From JABCPE02 sp963509715 (GTDB lineage: Bacteria > Bacteroidota > Bacteroidia > Flavobacteriales > Weeksellaceae): a stretch of 59,934 nt of DNA. The notes under the pieces are model-generated. The model ran no database searches, had not been told where the DNA came from, and saw nothing but the letters and a program-made list of their open reading frames with translations. This document shows positions 26,686 through 35,615 of the stretch, piece after piece. How positions within the stretch are numbered: the stretch's first letter is position 1; each line of letters begins with the position of its first letter. A program made the position numbers and the translations under genes. The stretch spans positions 1-59,934 of the forward strand of contig CAUPCB010000006.1 of NCBI GenBank assembly GCA_963509715.1. Direction: 5' to 3'.

Positions 26686-27467
26686 TGGAACAAAGAATTA
26701 CAGAAACGGAACTTATATTACCATCATTATATTTAATGAATTTGAATGGCGGAAGAATTACTACATCTGAATTAATTCCAAAACTTCGTGATATAATGAG
26801 ACCTGTAGGAGAAGATTTAGAAGGTTTATTTGGTAGAAATGATGATAAATTCTCTCAAAAAGTTAGGAATTTAAAATCGCATAGTACTTTTGAAAGATAT
26901 GGTTATGCTGAGTATAAGAGTGATTCTGGAAAAGGATATGTTGAAATTACTGATAAAGGGAAAGAACATTTAAAACAAAATAAAGATATTTTGACATATC
27001 TTTTGATTAATGATTTTTCATATTCTGATTTGGCAGAGAATTTAAAAATAGTAGAGAAAAATAAAGATAAAAAAAAGATAGAAATTTTTGATGAAAATAT
27101 TATCATTACAGAAGGATTAAAAAAAATCACAGAAATTGCAATATATGAACGATCTAAAAAACTAAGAGATTATGCAATACAATATTTTACAGATGAAGGT
27201 AGAATAAGTTGTAATTGTTGTTTTTTTAATTTCGCTGATTTTTATGGAGAAGAAATAGGGAGAGGATTTATTGAAATACATCATATAAAACCAATTTTTA
27301 CATATGAAGGTAGTGATATGGATAATACATTAGAACAAGCTATTCAAAACTTGATGCCAGTTTGCTCAAATTGCCATAGAATGATCCATAGAAATTGGGA
27401 AAAGCCTCTTGAAATACAATATTTAATTCATAACATTAATCAAAATGGAATATTTAATAGAAATTGA
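26685..27467 (+). CDS. HNH endonuclease, restriction partner
   Basis: The 260-residue protein has an N-terminal winged-helix-like region (about 1-90, with LEGLFGRNDDKFSQKVRNLK and YVEITDKGKEHL) of the kind seen in restriction enzymes. The C-terminal HNH nuclease has CNCCFF, then EIHHIKPIF (about 197-205), then VCSNCHRMIHR. The zinc-type cysteines, histidines and the catalytic histidine pair are present, so it looks active. Coupled to the methyltransferase, it should be the cleaving half of a type II restriction-modification system. The same low-G+C composition marks it as part of the same mobile cassette. Confidence 0.85.
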   Translation: MEQRITETELILPSLYLMNLNGGRITTSELIPKLRDIMRPVGEDLEGLFGRNDDKFSQKVRNLKSHSTFERYGYAEYKSDSGKGYVEITDKGKEHLKQNKDILTYLLINDFSYSDLAENLKIVEKNKDKKKIEIFDENIIITEGLKKITEIAIYERSKKLRDYAIQYFTDEGRISCNCCFFNFADFYGEEIGRGFIEIHHIKPIFTYEGSDMDNTLEQAIQNLMPVCSNCHRMIHRNWEKPLEIQYLIHNINQNGIFNRN

Positions 27468-27541
27468 TTTTTCCTAAAAAATTGATTTTTCTTTTTTTAA
27501 CTTTAAAATAATAGATGACATTTTTTAGAGTTAAAAAGAGA
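27461..27541. repeat. Short direct repeat and imperfect inverted repeat at the 3' edge of the R-M cassette
   Basis: AAATTGATTTTTC occurs at 27461-27473, covering the HNH stop codon, and again at 27479-27491. A 15-bp inverted repeat with two G-T pairs follows (27490-27504 with 27527-27541, 22-base loop). It may act as a terminator or be a remnant of integration; it lacks a clear T run on plus. Confidence 0.4.
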
Positions 27542-27569
27542 AGTAAGTTTTTTACTAAGGAATATTATA

Positions 27570-28184
27570 ATGAAAATACTATTTTTTATCAATGGTGAGC
27601 CTCCCAAAACACTGCCTTCGTTGGCTGATTATCAGCTGATAGCGTGTACGGATGGGGCTTTTCATTATTTAAAGGAGAAAAATTTCCCATTGGAGAGACT
27701 TACCTTTATTTCAGGGGATTTTGATTCTCACACGGGAGCGGATGAGGCTATATATCAGGGTAAATTTGTCTATACACCAGACCAAAATAAAACAGATTTT
27801 CATAAAGCGCTGGAAATCATCGTAGAAAAAGGAATAAAAAAAGTGGATGTTTATGGAGCAAGCGGGCGCGAGCAAGACCACTTTTTGGGGAATATTCATA
27901 CAGCTTATTTGTTTAGGGAAAAACTGGAAATTAGTTTTTTTGATGATTATTCCACTTATTTTTTTATTCCAAATGATTTTACCATTCGGAAAGTAAAAGG
28001 AAAAATGGTTTCGTTGCTTCCTTTTCCAGTGGCTGAAAATATCTTTACCCAAGGGCTTCACTGGGAACTGAGGGGAGAGAGTCTTTCACTGATGGAGAGA
28101 ATAGGCACGAGAAACAGGGCAGATACCGATGAAATATCCATAAAATACGATAAAGGAAGTTTACTTTTGTTTATAGAAAATTAA
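27570..28184 (+). CDS. Thiamine pyrophosphokinase (thiamine diphosphokinase)
   Basis: The 204-residue protein has the TPK signatures ACTDGAFHYL (near 27), SGDFDSHTGAD (near 49), PDQNKTDFHKAL (near 71) and GASGREQDHFLGN (near 96). It converts thiamine and ATP to thiamine diphosphate in the cytoplasm. Length and motifs are normal. No TPP riboswitch is seen upstream. A gene for a secreted unknown protein follows by five bases. Confidence 0.9.
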   Translation: MKILFFINGEPPKTLPSLADYQLIACTDGAFHYLKEKNFPLERLTFISGDFDSHTGADEAIYQGKFVYTPDQNKTDFHKALEIIVEKGIKKVDVYGASGREQDHFLGNIHTAYLFREKLEISFFDDYSTYFFIPNDFTIRKVKGKMVSLLPFPVAENIFTQGLHWELRGESLSLMERIGTRNRADTDEISIKYDKGSLLLFIEN

Positions 28185-28189
28185 AAATT

Positions 28190-29395
28190 ATGAGAAATAT
28201 TATTGTTTTTATTTTGTTGTTTTTATCCGCTCAGTTCGCAGCTCAGCCTGGGGGAGGAGGCGGATTGCATGTGCTGAATGTATATGATGAACACAAAAAG
28301 CCTATTGATGTTAAACAATTAAAAATAAAGCTTTTAAAACTGGACAGTATAACGAATATCGTCGCCGAGTATGATATACCCTCTGAGCGTAATTTTTATG
28401 TAGGAAGCGATGGAAAAAAAATGATAAAATTACCAGCTTCCGATATTTTTTCAAAGACCCAAGGGCTTGTTATTACCTATAAGAATAAAACTTATCGTAT
28501 TGATTTTGAAGATGTTATAGGTATGAATGGCGGCGGTTATGTAGGGAAAATAGATTCTTTAGTACTGTTCAAACCTTATATACTGAGTAAACGCTCTTAT
28601 AGTTCCAAAAGCTTCAGCATGAAAGAGTTTAATAAATACTACATATTACGCGAAATAGCTCATAAGTATTTGCTTTGGGGAGTTACACCTGAAACCTATA
28701 AACAGCTCTCGGCTATTGACCTGATGTATGATACTCCTAAATATGCCTACAACCATAAGCCCAAGCCTTGGATGGAGAGTTTCAAGCAACTTAATGTTGA
28801 TTACGGAGATAGCAATACGCACAGCAAGGAGGAATTTGCTCATTATCTGAAAAGAATAGATGAAATGATATCCAAATATGGGGATTTAGAACCTTTTGTG
28901 GTATTCAAAATGCGCTTTTTGTACGAAGGAGCTCATTATAAAGAGTTTATATCCTACTATGAAAAGAAACCTGCAGGATATAGGAGAGTTTCTAAAGAAG
29001 CCATACAAGCCTATTGCTACCTAAAAGAATATGATAAAGCCATTGCTTTGGCTAAAGAGAGGGCATTAGAAGAAAAAAGGAAATACAAAAAATATAGCAT
29101 GGAATATGACTATATTTTGTATAGTTTTGATTGGCTTTTTATAAAATCATACTATAAAAATGAATCTATAAAAAACGAGTTAGAATCTTTTGTTAGCAAA
29201 ATTGATTTGGATAAAGATGACGGATTCTATTCAGGGATTTTTAAAAGATTTGAGGAACTGAAACGCTACGACAGCTATAGAGAAAAGAAAAAGCTCACTG
29301 ATAAAGAGAAAGAACAGAAAGGATCCGTGGAAGCCAATCTGCTGGAGGTGTTTAAAGAAGGCTGTATTTGGTGTTACAGTTATTTTAAGGATTAA
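28190..29395 (+). CDS. Secreted protein of unknown function
   Basis: I do not recognise this 401-residue protein. It has a signal peptide (cleavage near AAQ, residue 19), a glycine run (PGGGGGLHVLNVYDEHKKP), a beta-rich N-terminal domain to about residue 130 and a helical C-terminal half. Segments such as EAIQAYCYLKEYDKAIALA (near 270) look TPR-like. It follows thiamine pyrophosphokinase by five bases, so may be co-transcribed, but a functional link is not evident. Confidence 0.75.
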   Translation: MRNIIVFILLFLSAQFAAQPGGGGGLHVLNVYDEHKKPIDVKQLKIKLLKLDSITNIVAEYDIPSERNFYVGSDGKKMIKLPASDIFSKTQGLVITYKNKTYRIDFEDVIGMNGGGYVGKIDSLVLFKPYILSKRSYSSKSFSMKEFNKYYILREIAHKYLLWGVTPETYKQLSAIDLMYDTPKYAYNHKPKPWMESFKQLNVDYGDSNTHSKEEFAHYLKRIDEMISKYGDLEPFVVFKMRFLYEGAHYKEFISYYEKKPAGYRRVSKEAIQAYCYLKEYDKAIALAKERALEEKRKYKKYSMEYDYILYSFDWLFIKSYYKNESIKNELESFVSKIDLDKDDGFYSGIFKRFEELKRYDSYREKKKLTDKEKEQKGSVEANLLEVFKEGCIWCYSYFKD

Positions 29396-29406
29396 TATAA
29401 ATATGG

Positions 29407-29414
29407 TATCTTTG
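29407..29414 (+). promoter_or_regulatory. -7 element of der
   Basis: TATCTTTG matches TAnnTTTG and ends 26 bases before the der ATG. Confidence 0.65.
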
Positions 29415-29440
29415 CAGAATAGAAAAATTAAAAAGAATTT

Positions 29441-30748
29441 ATGTCAAATATTTTAGCCATAGTAGGGCGACCTAATGTAGGGAAATCCACATTGTTTAAC
29501 CGTCTTTTGGAGCGCAGGGAAGCGATAGTAGATAGCACTGCGGGGGTTACCAGAGACCGCCATTACGGAAAAAGCGACTGGAACGGCGTGGAATTTACCG
29601 TGATAGACACGGGAGGATATGATGTGGGAAGTGATGATATCTTCGAGGAAGAAATCAGAAAACAAGTGCAGCTGGCAGTGGATGAGGCTACTTCTATCGT
29701 TTTCATGGTCAATGTAGAAGAGGGGCTTACCGATACCGACCAAGAAATTTATCAGCTTCTTAGAAAAGCGAATAAACCGCTGTATGTGGTTGTAAATAAA
29801 GTAGATTCATCAAAGGAGCTTCTTCCTGCTACAGAATTTTATCAACTCGGAATAGAAAAATATTATACGCTTTCTTCTGCTACAGGAAGCGGAACGGGCG
29901 AGCTGCTGGATGATATCGTTAGGGATTTTCCTACTACGGAATATGTAGATGTATTTGAAGGGCTTCCAAGAATAACCATCGCTGGGCGACCTAATGTAGG
30001 GAAATCCACACTGACCAACGCTCTACTAGGCGATGAAAGAAACATCGTAACGGATATCGCAGGAACTACGCGAGACAGCATAGAGACGGTTTATAATAAA
30101 TTCGGGCACGAGTTTATTTTGGTGGATACGGCAGGAATGCGTAAAAAATCCAAAGTAAGTGAGGATTTGGAGTTTTATTCTGTGATGCGTTCCATCAGAG
30201 CGATAGAAAATTCTGATGTGGTTATCCTGATGATAGATGCTACCAAAGGCTGGGAAAGCCAAGATATGAACATCTTTGGGATAGCACAGAAAAACCGAAA
30301 AGGAATAGTAATTTTGGTGAATAAATGGGATTTGGTGGAAAAAGAAACCAATACCATGAAGCAGTTTGAAAACCAAATTCGTGAGAAAATAGCTTTGTTT
30401 AGCGATGTGCCTATTTTGTTCATTTCGGCATTGACAAAACAAAGAATCCTGAAAGCTGTGGAAACCGCAGTGGAAGTCTATGAAAATCGTAAAAAACGAA
30501 TTAAGACAAGTAAGCTGAACGAAATCATGCTTCCTATCATAGAAAACACGCCGCCGCCAGCTCTGAAAGGGAAATACATCAAAATAAAATACTGCACACA
30601 GCTGCCTACGGTGACGCCGCAGTTTGCGTTCTTCTGTAACCTTCCGCAGTATGTGAAAGAACCTTATAAAAGGTTTATAGAAAACCAATTGCGTAAGAAT
30701 TTTGATTTTACTGGAGTGCCTATTGAGGTTTATTTCAGACAAAAATAG
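29441..30748 (+). CDS. der: Ribosome-assembly GTPase Der (EngA)
   Basis: The 435-residue protein has two tandem G domains: GRPNVGKSTLFNRLLE (residue 8), DTGGYD and NKVD in the first; GRPNVGKSTLTNALLG (near 183), DTAGMRKKSKV and NKWDLVEKE in the second. A C-terminal KH-like domain follows (about 350-435). Der acts in 50S subunit maturation. All motifs are intact and length is standard. Confidence 0.97.
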   Translation: MSNILAIVGRPNVGKSTLFNRLLERREAIVDSTAGVTRDRHYGKSDWNGVEFTVIDTGGYDVGSDDIFEEEIRKQVQLAVDEATSIVFMVNVEEGLTDTDQEIYQLLRKANKPLYVVVNKVDSSKELLPATEFYQLGIEKYYTLSSATGSGTGELLDDIVRDFPTTEYVDVFEGLPRITIAGRPNVGKSTLTNALLGDERNIVTDIAGTTRDSIETVYNKFGHEFILVDTAGMRKKSKVSEDLEFYSVMRSIRAIENSDVVILMIDATKGWESQDMNIFGIAQKNRKGIVILVNKWDLVEKETNTMKQFENQIREKIALFSDVPILFISALTKQRILKAVETAVEVYENRKKRIKTSKLNEIMLPIIENTPPPALKGKYIKIKYCTQLPTVTPQFAFFCNLPQYVKEPYKRFIENQLRKNFDFTGVPIEVYFRQK

Positions 30749-30816
30749 TTTTCGTCCTCTTCCTTTTGTTATAAGGAGGGGGATATTTTTAATAATATAG
30801 AAAAAATTAAACAATT

Positions 30817-31467
30817 ATGATACATATACTTTCTAACGAGGTTTCGCTGGTTAATTCTTGGATAAATGAACTGAGAAATGTAGAAGTTCAGACCGATAGA
30901 ATGAAATTCCGTAGAAATATGGAAAGAATAGGCGAAATCGCAGCCTTTGAGATTAGTAAAAAATTGGATTACAAAGAGGTGGAAATTACCACGCCTTTGG
31001 ATAAAATCAAGGTGAGAGAAATCGCTGTTCAGCCTGTGATTACTACGATTTTGAGAGCTGGAGTTCCGCTGTTTCAAGGAGTTTTGAACTATTTTGACAA
31101 GGCGGACTGCGGTTTTGTGGCGGCGTATAGAAAACACGATATGAACGACTATTTTTCCATCAAACAAGATTACCTTACTTGCCCTAATATAGAGGGAAGA
31201 CCGCTCATCGTGGCAGATCCTATGCTGGCTACTGGTGCCAGTCTGATAGAAGCCCTGAAAGACCTGCTTACCCACGGAAAGCCTTCGCAGATACACATTG
31301 TGGCGGCTATTGCCAGCAGACAGGGGGCAGAGGCCATCAGAACGGCTTACCCAGAAGCGCAGATTTGGATAGGGGCGATAGATGAGGAGCTGACTTCCAA
31401 GGGCTACATCACGCCAGGGCTGGGCGATGCGGGAGACCTTAGTTTTGGGGAGAAATTACAGAATTAG
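30817..31467 (+). CDS. upp: Uracil phosphoribosyltransferase
   Basis: The 216-residue protein contains the PRPP-binding motif VADPMLATGASLIEAL and the uracil-binding C-terminal segment ITPGLGDAGDLSFG. It salvages uracil to UMP. It begins 69 bases after der and ends at a terminator. A uridine phosphorylase gene at 54.2 kb can supply its substrate. Confidence 0.95.
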   Translation: MIHILSNEVSLVNSWINELRNVEVQTDRMKFRRNMERIGEIAAFEISKKLDYKEVEITTPLDKIKVREIAVQPVITTILRAGVPLFQGVLNYFDKADCGFVAAYRKHDMNDYFSIKQDYLTCPNIEGRPLIVADPMLATGASLIEALKDLLTHGKPSQIHIVAAIASRQGAEAIRTAYPEAQIWIGAIDEELTSKGYITPGLGDAGDLSFGEKLQN

Positions 31468-31471
31468 AAAT

Positions 31472-31504
31472 GAGAGAGGCTGTTTATCGGTCTCTCTTTT
31501 TTTG
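31472..31504 (+). terminator. Terminator after upp
   Basis: A GAGAGA/TCTCTC stem (31472-31477 with 31491-31496) is followed by a run of seven T. Confidence 0.75.
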
Positions 31505-31521
31505 TTTTTAAAATTTAAATA

Positions 31522-31565
31522 TAAATAAAAACCACACCAGTACCGAAGTACCGATGTGGTAAAAA
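31522..31565 (-). terminator. Terminator of the outer-membrane receptor gene
   Basis: On the minus strand a two-part stem (31531-31536 with 31555-31560, plus an inner GTAC/GTAC with a tetraloop) is followed by TTTTATTT. It starts about 20 bases past the receptor stop codon. Confidence 0.75.
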
Positions 31566-31586
31566 CTATAATTGATAAAAAGATGT

Positions 31587-34094
31587 CTAGTTGTACCCAG
31601 CTTCATTCATATCGTCATTGTTTTGATCTTGCATCTCTGGTTTTCTTTTTGTTTTGCTTTCTGTTACATTTCCACTTTTGAATCTGTAAGAGAACGAAAG
31701 CAAGAACTGTCTCGGCATCATCTGCATTTCATTATATCTCGTGAAAGTATCTGAGTCTGTGTAAGTTCTTCTCTTTCTGGAGTTGAAAACATCTTGAACA
31801 CTGAAACTGATAGTTCCTGTATTATTCCAGATATTCTTGCTGATACCGATGTTTAGAGCATAGGTATTCTTTTTCTCTGTATTATAATCTCTATGTCCGC
31901 CGCGGAAATCTCCCTGAAGCTGTAAATTTGTGGTTCTATTGATTTTAAAAGCTGAGGTAAGTTTAGCTTTTAGGTTGTTTCCTTCGTTTATAATCGTAGA
32001 GTTGTTATAAGTCAACTCACTCTTGTATCGGTAAAGATTGACATTACCATACACTCTAAACCAGCTTGTAGGATTTACGCTGTAGCTAAGGTCTAGACCA
32101 TATCTATCCTCCGTTCCTAAATTGAAAGGTCTGGAAAGGATGTATTCTGTCGCTTGTCCTGTGACAGGGTTGGTATAGGTCTGCTCCTCCGTGATGGAAC
32201 TGATATCATCAGTCGTTCTTTGGTAATAGAGCGTAGGGTTGATATTCCATTTTGCTCTGGAATAATTGTAACTGAACTCAAATGAATTAACAAAAGATGG
32301 ATTGAGGTCAGAATTTCCCATAAATCTATTTGGGTCACCACTGATTCTCATCACAGGAATGATTTCCCAAGATTTAGGTCTTTTGATTCTTCTTGAATAA
32401 TTTAGTGAGAACTGGCTCTTTTCTGTGATATCATAGCTTAAGAATACAGAAGGGAAAAACTCGTTGTATTTTTTGCTTTTTGTAGAAAGTCCAGTAAGGT
32501 TGTTATTCACTTCGATATCAATATTGATATTTTCGTTTCTTACACCAAGCTGATACCCGAATTTTCCGATTTTACTCTTGAACTGAGCATAGAAAGCCAA
32601 AAGCTGTTCTGTGTAGTTATTCTTCCCAGTAACATCATCAAATGTGATGAAACTTCCTCCTGAAACCCCTTGGTAAGAGTTATTGATATCATTATTATTA
32701 TAGTCATATCTAGCTCCAGCCTCTATTTTAGAGTTTTCGCCAATAGGAAGCTCGTAGTCTAGTTTTCCTATCCAAGTTTTTCTAGAAAAATCAGCCACAT
32801 TTAGGTATTGATAAAGGGTGTGAGAGGTGTTTCTATTATCAAAGATATTACCTTCCGAGTTGTTGCTTGTATTTTGGAAGCTACCGCTCAGCTCTAGCAA
32901 ATGCCCTTTATTATTGAATTTATGTTCTAATCCTGCATCTACTTGTATGCTGTTATTTTCATCAAGTCCATCATTTTTTCTGTATGTGATTCCTGTGAGA
33001 GAAGAGGTGTTCTGCTGAAGGCTGAAACCATCCATCAGCATTCTATTAGCAGAGAATGAAGCATTTACCGAAGTTTTATCTGAAATGCCGTAAGTGAAAC
33101 CTGTGTTGAAATTATAGTTTTTCATTTCAGGCTTGTTTTCACTGCTTGTAATCAGTCTTTCTCCTGTATTTTTATACAAAATATCTGAGTAGCTTTCGGA
33201 TTTATTTTTCATGTATCCGCCGCCGCCATTCACGAACCAAGTCCATTTTCCGTAGTTCCAAGAAAGATTGGTACTTAGTCTTGTAGCTGGATTATAACCA
33301 AGGCTTCCGTTCACTGACCCATTAAAGCCCAGCGAAGAAGATTTTTTCAGAATGATATTGAGGATACCTGCCGTTCCTTCGGCTTCGAATTTTGAAGAAG
33401 GGTTAGAAATGATTTCTATCCTGTCAATCTGGTCGGCAGGGATACTTTTCAGTGCTGCGCTGATATCATCGGTAATTCCCAGCACAGAAGAAGGCTTCCC
33501 ATTGATAAGGAATTTCACATTAGAATTTCCTCTCATAGACACGGAGCCGTCAGTCTCCACACTCACCGAAGGGACATTGTTCAGAACATCATGCAGAGTT
33601 CCTCCTTTTGAGGAGATATCCTGTCCTACATTGTAGGTTTTTTTGTCTAGTTCCACTTTATAAGGCGCAGAACTTTTTGCTGTGATGACTACTTCAGCGA
33701 TTTGTTTTTCGCTACTGATTGATTTTGAGTTATTTGCAGTTTTACTGGTTTCTGGTTCTAGGACAATATTCCCAATATTAGCAGCGCCTTGGATTTCTAT
33801 TTCGTAGGTTTTTCTTTTGAAATTAACTGCATCGATTACGACTTGATAAGTCCCATTCGCCAAATTTAGAGCAAAACTACCGCTATCATCTGACATTGAG
33901 GCATCACTCAGCGCAGCATTAGTTTTATTATTAAATTCTATGGAAGCATAAGGCACGACTGCGCCATTTTGGTCAGTGATTTTTCCTTTAATGCTTTGTT
34001 TTTCTTGAGCGTTCATCATTACTGTCGCTCCCAAAAAGAAGGTCAAACCGATGGTTTTCTTTCCAAAAATCCTTGTTATTTCAATATGTGACAT
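31587..34094 (-). CDS. TonB-dependent receptor-like outer-membrane beta-barrel protein
   Basis: The 835-residue protein has a signal peptide (cleavage near MNAQ, residue 30) and an N-terminal carboxypeptidase-regulatory-like domain (QSIKGKITDQNGAVVPYASI, about 34-115). A plug-like domain (about 135-255) contains VDSVSMRGNSNVKFLINGKPS-like and IDRIEIISNPSSKFEAEGTA segments. A large barrel of the OMP_b-brl_3 type follows. The architecture is of SusC/receptor-like proteins that take up peptides, siderophores or glycans. No SusD partner is adjacent, so it is a stand-alone receptor of unknown ligand. Confidence 0.88.
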   Translation of the reverse strand: MSHIEITRIFGKKTIGLTFFLGATVMMNAQEKQSIKGKITDQNGAVVPYASIEFNNKTNAALSDASMSDDSGSFALNLANGTYQVVIDAVNFKRKTYEIEIQGAANIGNIVLEPETSKTANNSKSISSEKQIAEVVITAKSSAPYKVELDKKTYNVGQDISSKGGTLHDVLNNVPSVSVETDGSVSMRGNSNVKFLINGKPSSVLGITDDISAALKSIPADQIDRIEIISNPSSKFEAEGTAGILNIILKKSSSLGFNGSVNGSLGYNPATRLSTNLSWNYGKWTWFVNGGGGYMKNKSESYSDILYKNTGERLITSSENKPEMKNYNFNTGFTYGISDKTSVNASFSANRMLMDGFSLQQNTSSLTGITYRKNDGLDENNSIQVDAGLEHKFNNKGHLLELSGSFQNTSNNSEGNIFDNRNTSHTLYQYLNVADFSRKTWIGKLDYELPIGENSKIEAGARYDYNNNDINNSYQGVSGGSFITFDDVTGKNNYTEQLLAFYAQFKSKIGKFGYQLGVRNENINIDIEVNNNLTGLSTKSKKYNEFFPSVFLSYDITEKSQFSLNYSRRIKRPKSWEIIPVMRISGDPNRFMGNSDLNPSFVNSFEFSYNYSRAKWNINPTLYYQRTTDDISSITEEQTYTNPVTGQATEYILSRPFNLGTEDRYGLDLSYSVNPTSWFRVYGNVNLYRYKSELTYNNSTIINEGNNLKAKLTSAFKINRTTNLQLQGDFRGGHRDYNTEKKNTYALNIGISKNIWNNTGTISFSVQDVFNSRKRRTYTDSDTFTRYNEMQMMPRQFLLSFSYRFKSGNVTESKTKRKPEMQDQNNDDMNEAGYN

Positions 34095-34205
34095 AAAAAA
34101 CTTTTTAGTGCTAATATTCTTTTAGATGATAAAAATCATAAAAGGTTAAAAATAAAAACAAATTTTTTTTAAAATCTCTATATTTACAGCCACAAAATCA
34201 AAAAC

Positions 34206-35606
34206 ATGGTATTGAGCAGAATTTGGAGTATGTTTATCATCATCGCTATTGCGGTGGCAAGTTTCAAATATCTTTTTTCGGACAATTATAAAGCCATTTA
34301 TAATGATATGGTAGTGGGCAAAGGTGGTGATACAGTGGCTATTGCAACCAAGCCATTGGCTGATGTTCCACTTGAAATTTCCGAAAAACTAAAACAAGAA
34401 AAATTAGTAATAAAAGATAAAATCCATTATCAAAATCAAGATACTGACAAAGTAAGAATATACAGAGTTCAGGAGGCGAGCGGGGTGATAGGCACAGCGC
34501 AGACAGCGGTGGAGATTAGTTTGGGGCTTATAGGGATTATGACTTTGTTCATGGGCTTTATGAACATTGCCGAGAGGGCAGGCGGAATCAATCTTTTGAG
34601 CCGAATAATCCAGCCGTTTTTCTCTAAACTTTTTCCAGAAGTTCCCAAAGGGCATCCTTCTTTTGGGCTGATGATGCTGAATTTCAGTGCTAATCTTTTG
34701 GGGCTGGATAATGCAGCTACGCCATTTGGACTAAAAGCTATGGACAGCCTGCAAAGCCTAAATCCAGATAAAGAAAAGGCGACCAATGCCCAGATTATGT
34801 TCCTTTGTCTTCATGCTAGCGGGCTTACGCTGATTCCTGTAAGTATCATAGCGACGAGGTCTTCTCTCAATTCTGCCACGCCTACCGATATCTTTTTGCC
34901 TACGATGATTGCTACTTTTTGTGCAACGATGGCAGCGATGATCATAGTATCTATTAGACAGAAAATCAATCTGTTCCAGCCCGTGTTATTGGCGTATATT
35001 GGTGGGATTTCTGCCATTGTAGGAGCGATGGTTTTCTTCTTGGTAAAACTTAACAAAGAAGAGCTGGACGGCGTGAGTAAGCTGATTTCTAATGGACTGA
35101 TTTTGTTGATTTTCCTGCTCATCGTGCTGGGTGGAGTTTATAAAAAGATTAATATTTTTGATGCTTTTATAGATGGTGCAAAGGAGGGCTTTAATACCTG
35201 CGTGAAAATAATCCCTTACCTAGTGGGAATGCTCGTGGCTATTTCTCTTTTGAGAACCAGCGGAGTTTTTGATTTGATTATCAATGGGATGAAATGGCTG
35301 GTGGAAAGCCTAAGTATGGACACTCGCTTTGTAGATGGGCTTCCTACGGCACTGATAAAACCTCTAAGCGGCTCGGGAGCGAGGGGAATGATGATAGACA
35401 CGATGACTACTTTCGGGGTGGATAGTTTCCCAGCTCGGTTGTCAGCGATTTTGCAGGGGAGTTCGGATACTACATTCTATGTCATCGCAGTTTATTTCGG
35501 GGCTGTGGGGGTGAAAAACACACGATATACGATTTCTTCTATGCTGTTGTCTGATTTAGTGGGGATTACGACATCTATCATCATGGCATATTGGTTCTTT
35601 GGGTAA
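34206..35606 (+). CDS. Nucleoside-recognition (GATE) domain membrane protein, SpmA-SpmB fused type
   Basis: The 466-residue protein has a membrane anchor, a loop domain and two Gate-type membrane halves like Bacillus SpmA and SpmB joined in one chain. Signatures include NFSANLLGLDNAATPFGLKA in the first half and LPTALIKPLSGSGARGMM and GSSDTTFYV in the second. Such proteins may be transporters; the nucleoside specificity is not proven. It lies between divergent and downstream genes, ten bases before the TPR-HTH gene. Confidence 0.85.
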   Translation: MVLSRIWSMFIIIAIAVASFKYLFSDNYKAIYNDMVVGKGGDTVAIATKPLADVPLEISEKLKQEKLVIKDKIHYQNQDTDKVRIYRVQEASGVIGTAQTAVEISLGLIGIMTLFMGFMNIAERAGGINLLSRIIQPFFSKLFPEVPKGHPSFGLMMLNFSANLLGLDNAATPFGLKAMDSLQSLNPDKEKATNAQIMFLCLHASGLTLIPVSIIATRSSLNSATPTDIFLPTMIATFCATMAAMIIVSIRQKINLFQPVLLAYIGGISAIVGAMVFFLVKLNKEELDGVSKLISNGLILLIFLLIVLGGVYKKINIFDAFIDGAKEGFNTCVKIIPYLVGMLVAISLLRTSGVFDLIINGMKWLVESLSMDTRFVDGLPTALIKPLSGSGARGMMIDTMTTFGVDSFPARLSAILQGSSDTTFYVIAVYFGAVGVKNTRYTISSMLLSDLVGITTSIIMAYWFFG

Positions 35607-35615
35607 AATAAAACA

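Noticed and set aside
27486..27569. TPP riboswitch ahead of thiamine pyrophosphokinase
   Set aside because: No CUGAGA-type core or thi-box helices are visible in this A+T-rich gap.
30026..30814. 262-codon minus-strand frame opposite der
   Set aside because: It lies entirely against the highly conserved der gene; its composition reflects the complement of GTPase codons.
31522..31565. Inverted repeat as an insertion-sequence end
   Set aside because: No partner repeat or transposase exists nearby, and the position and T run fit a terminator.
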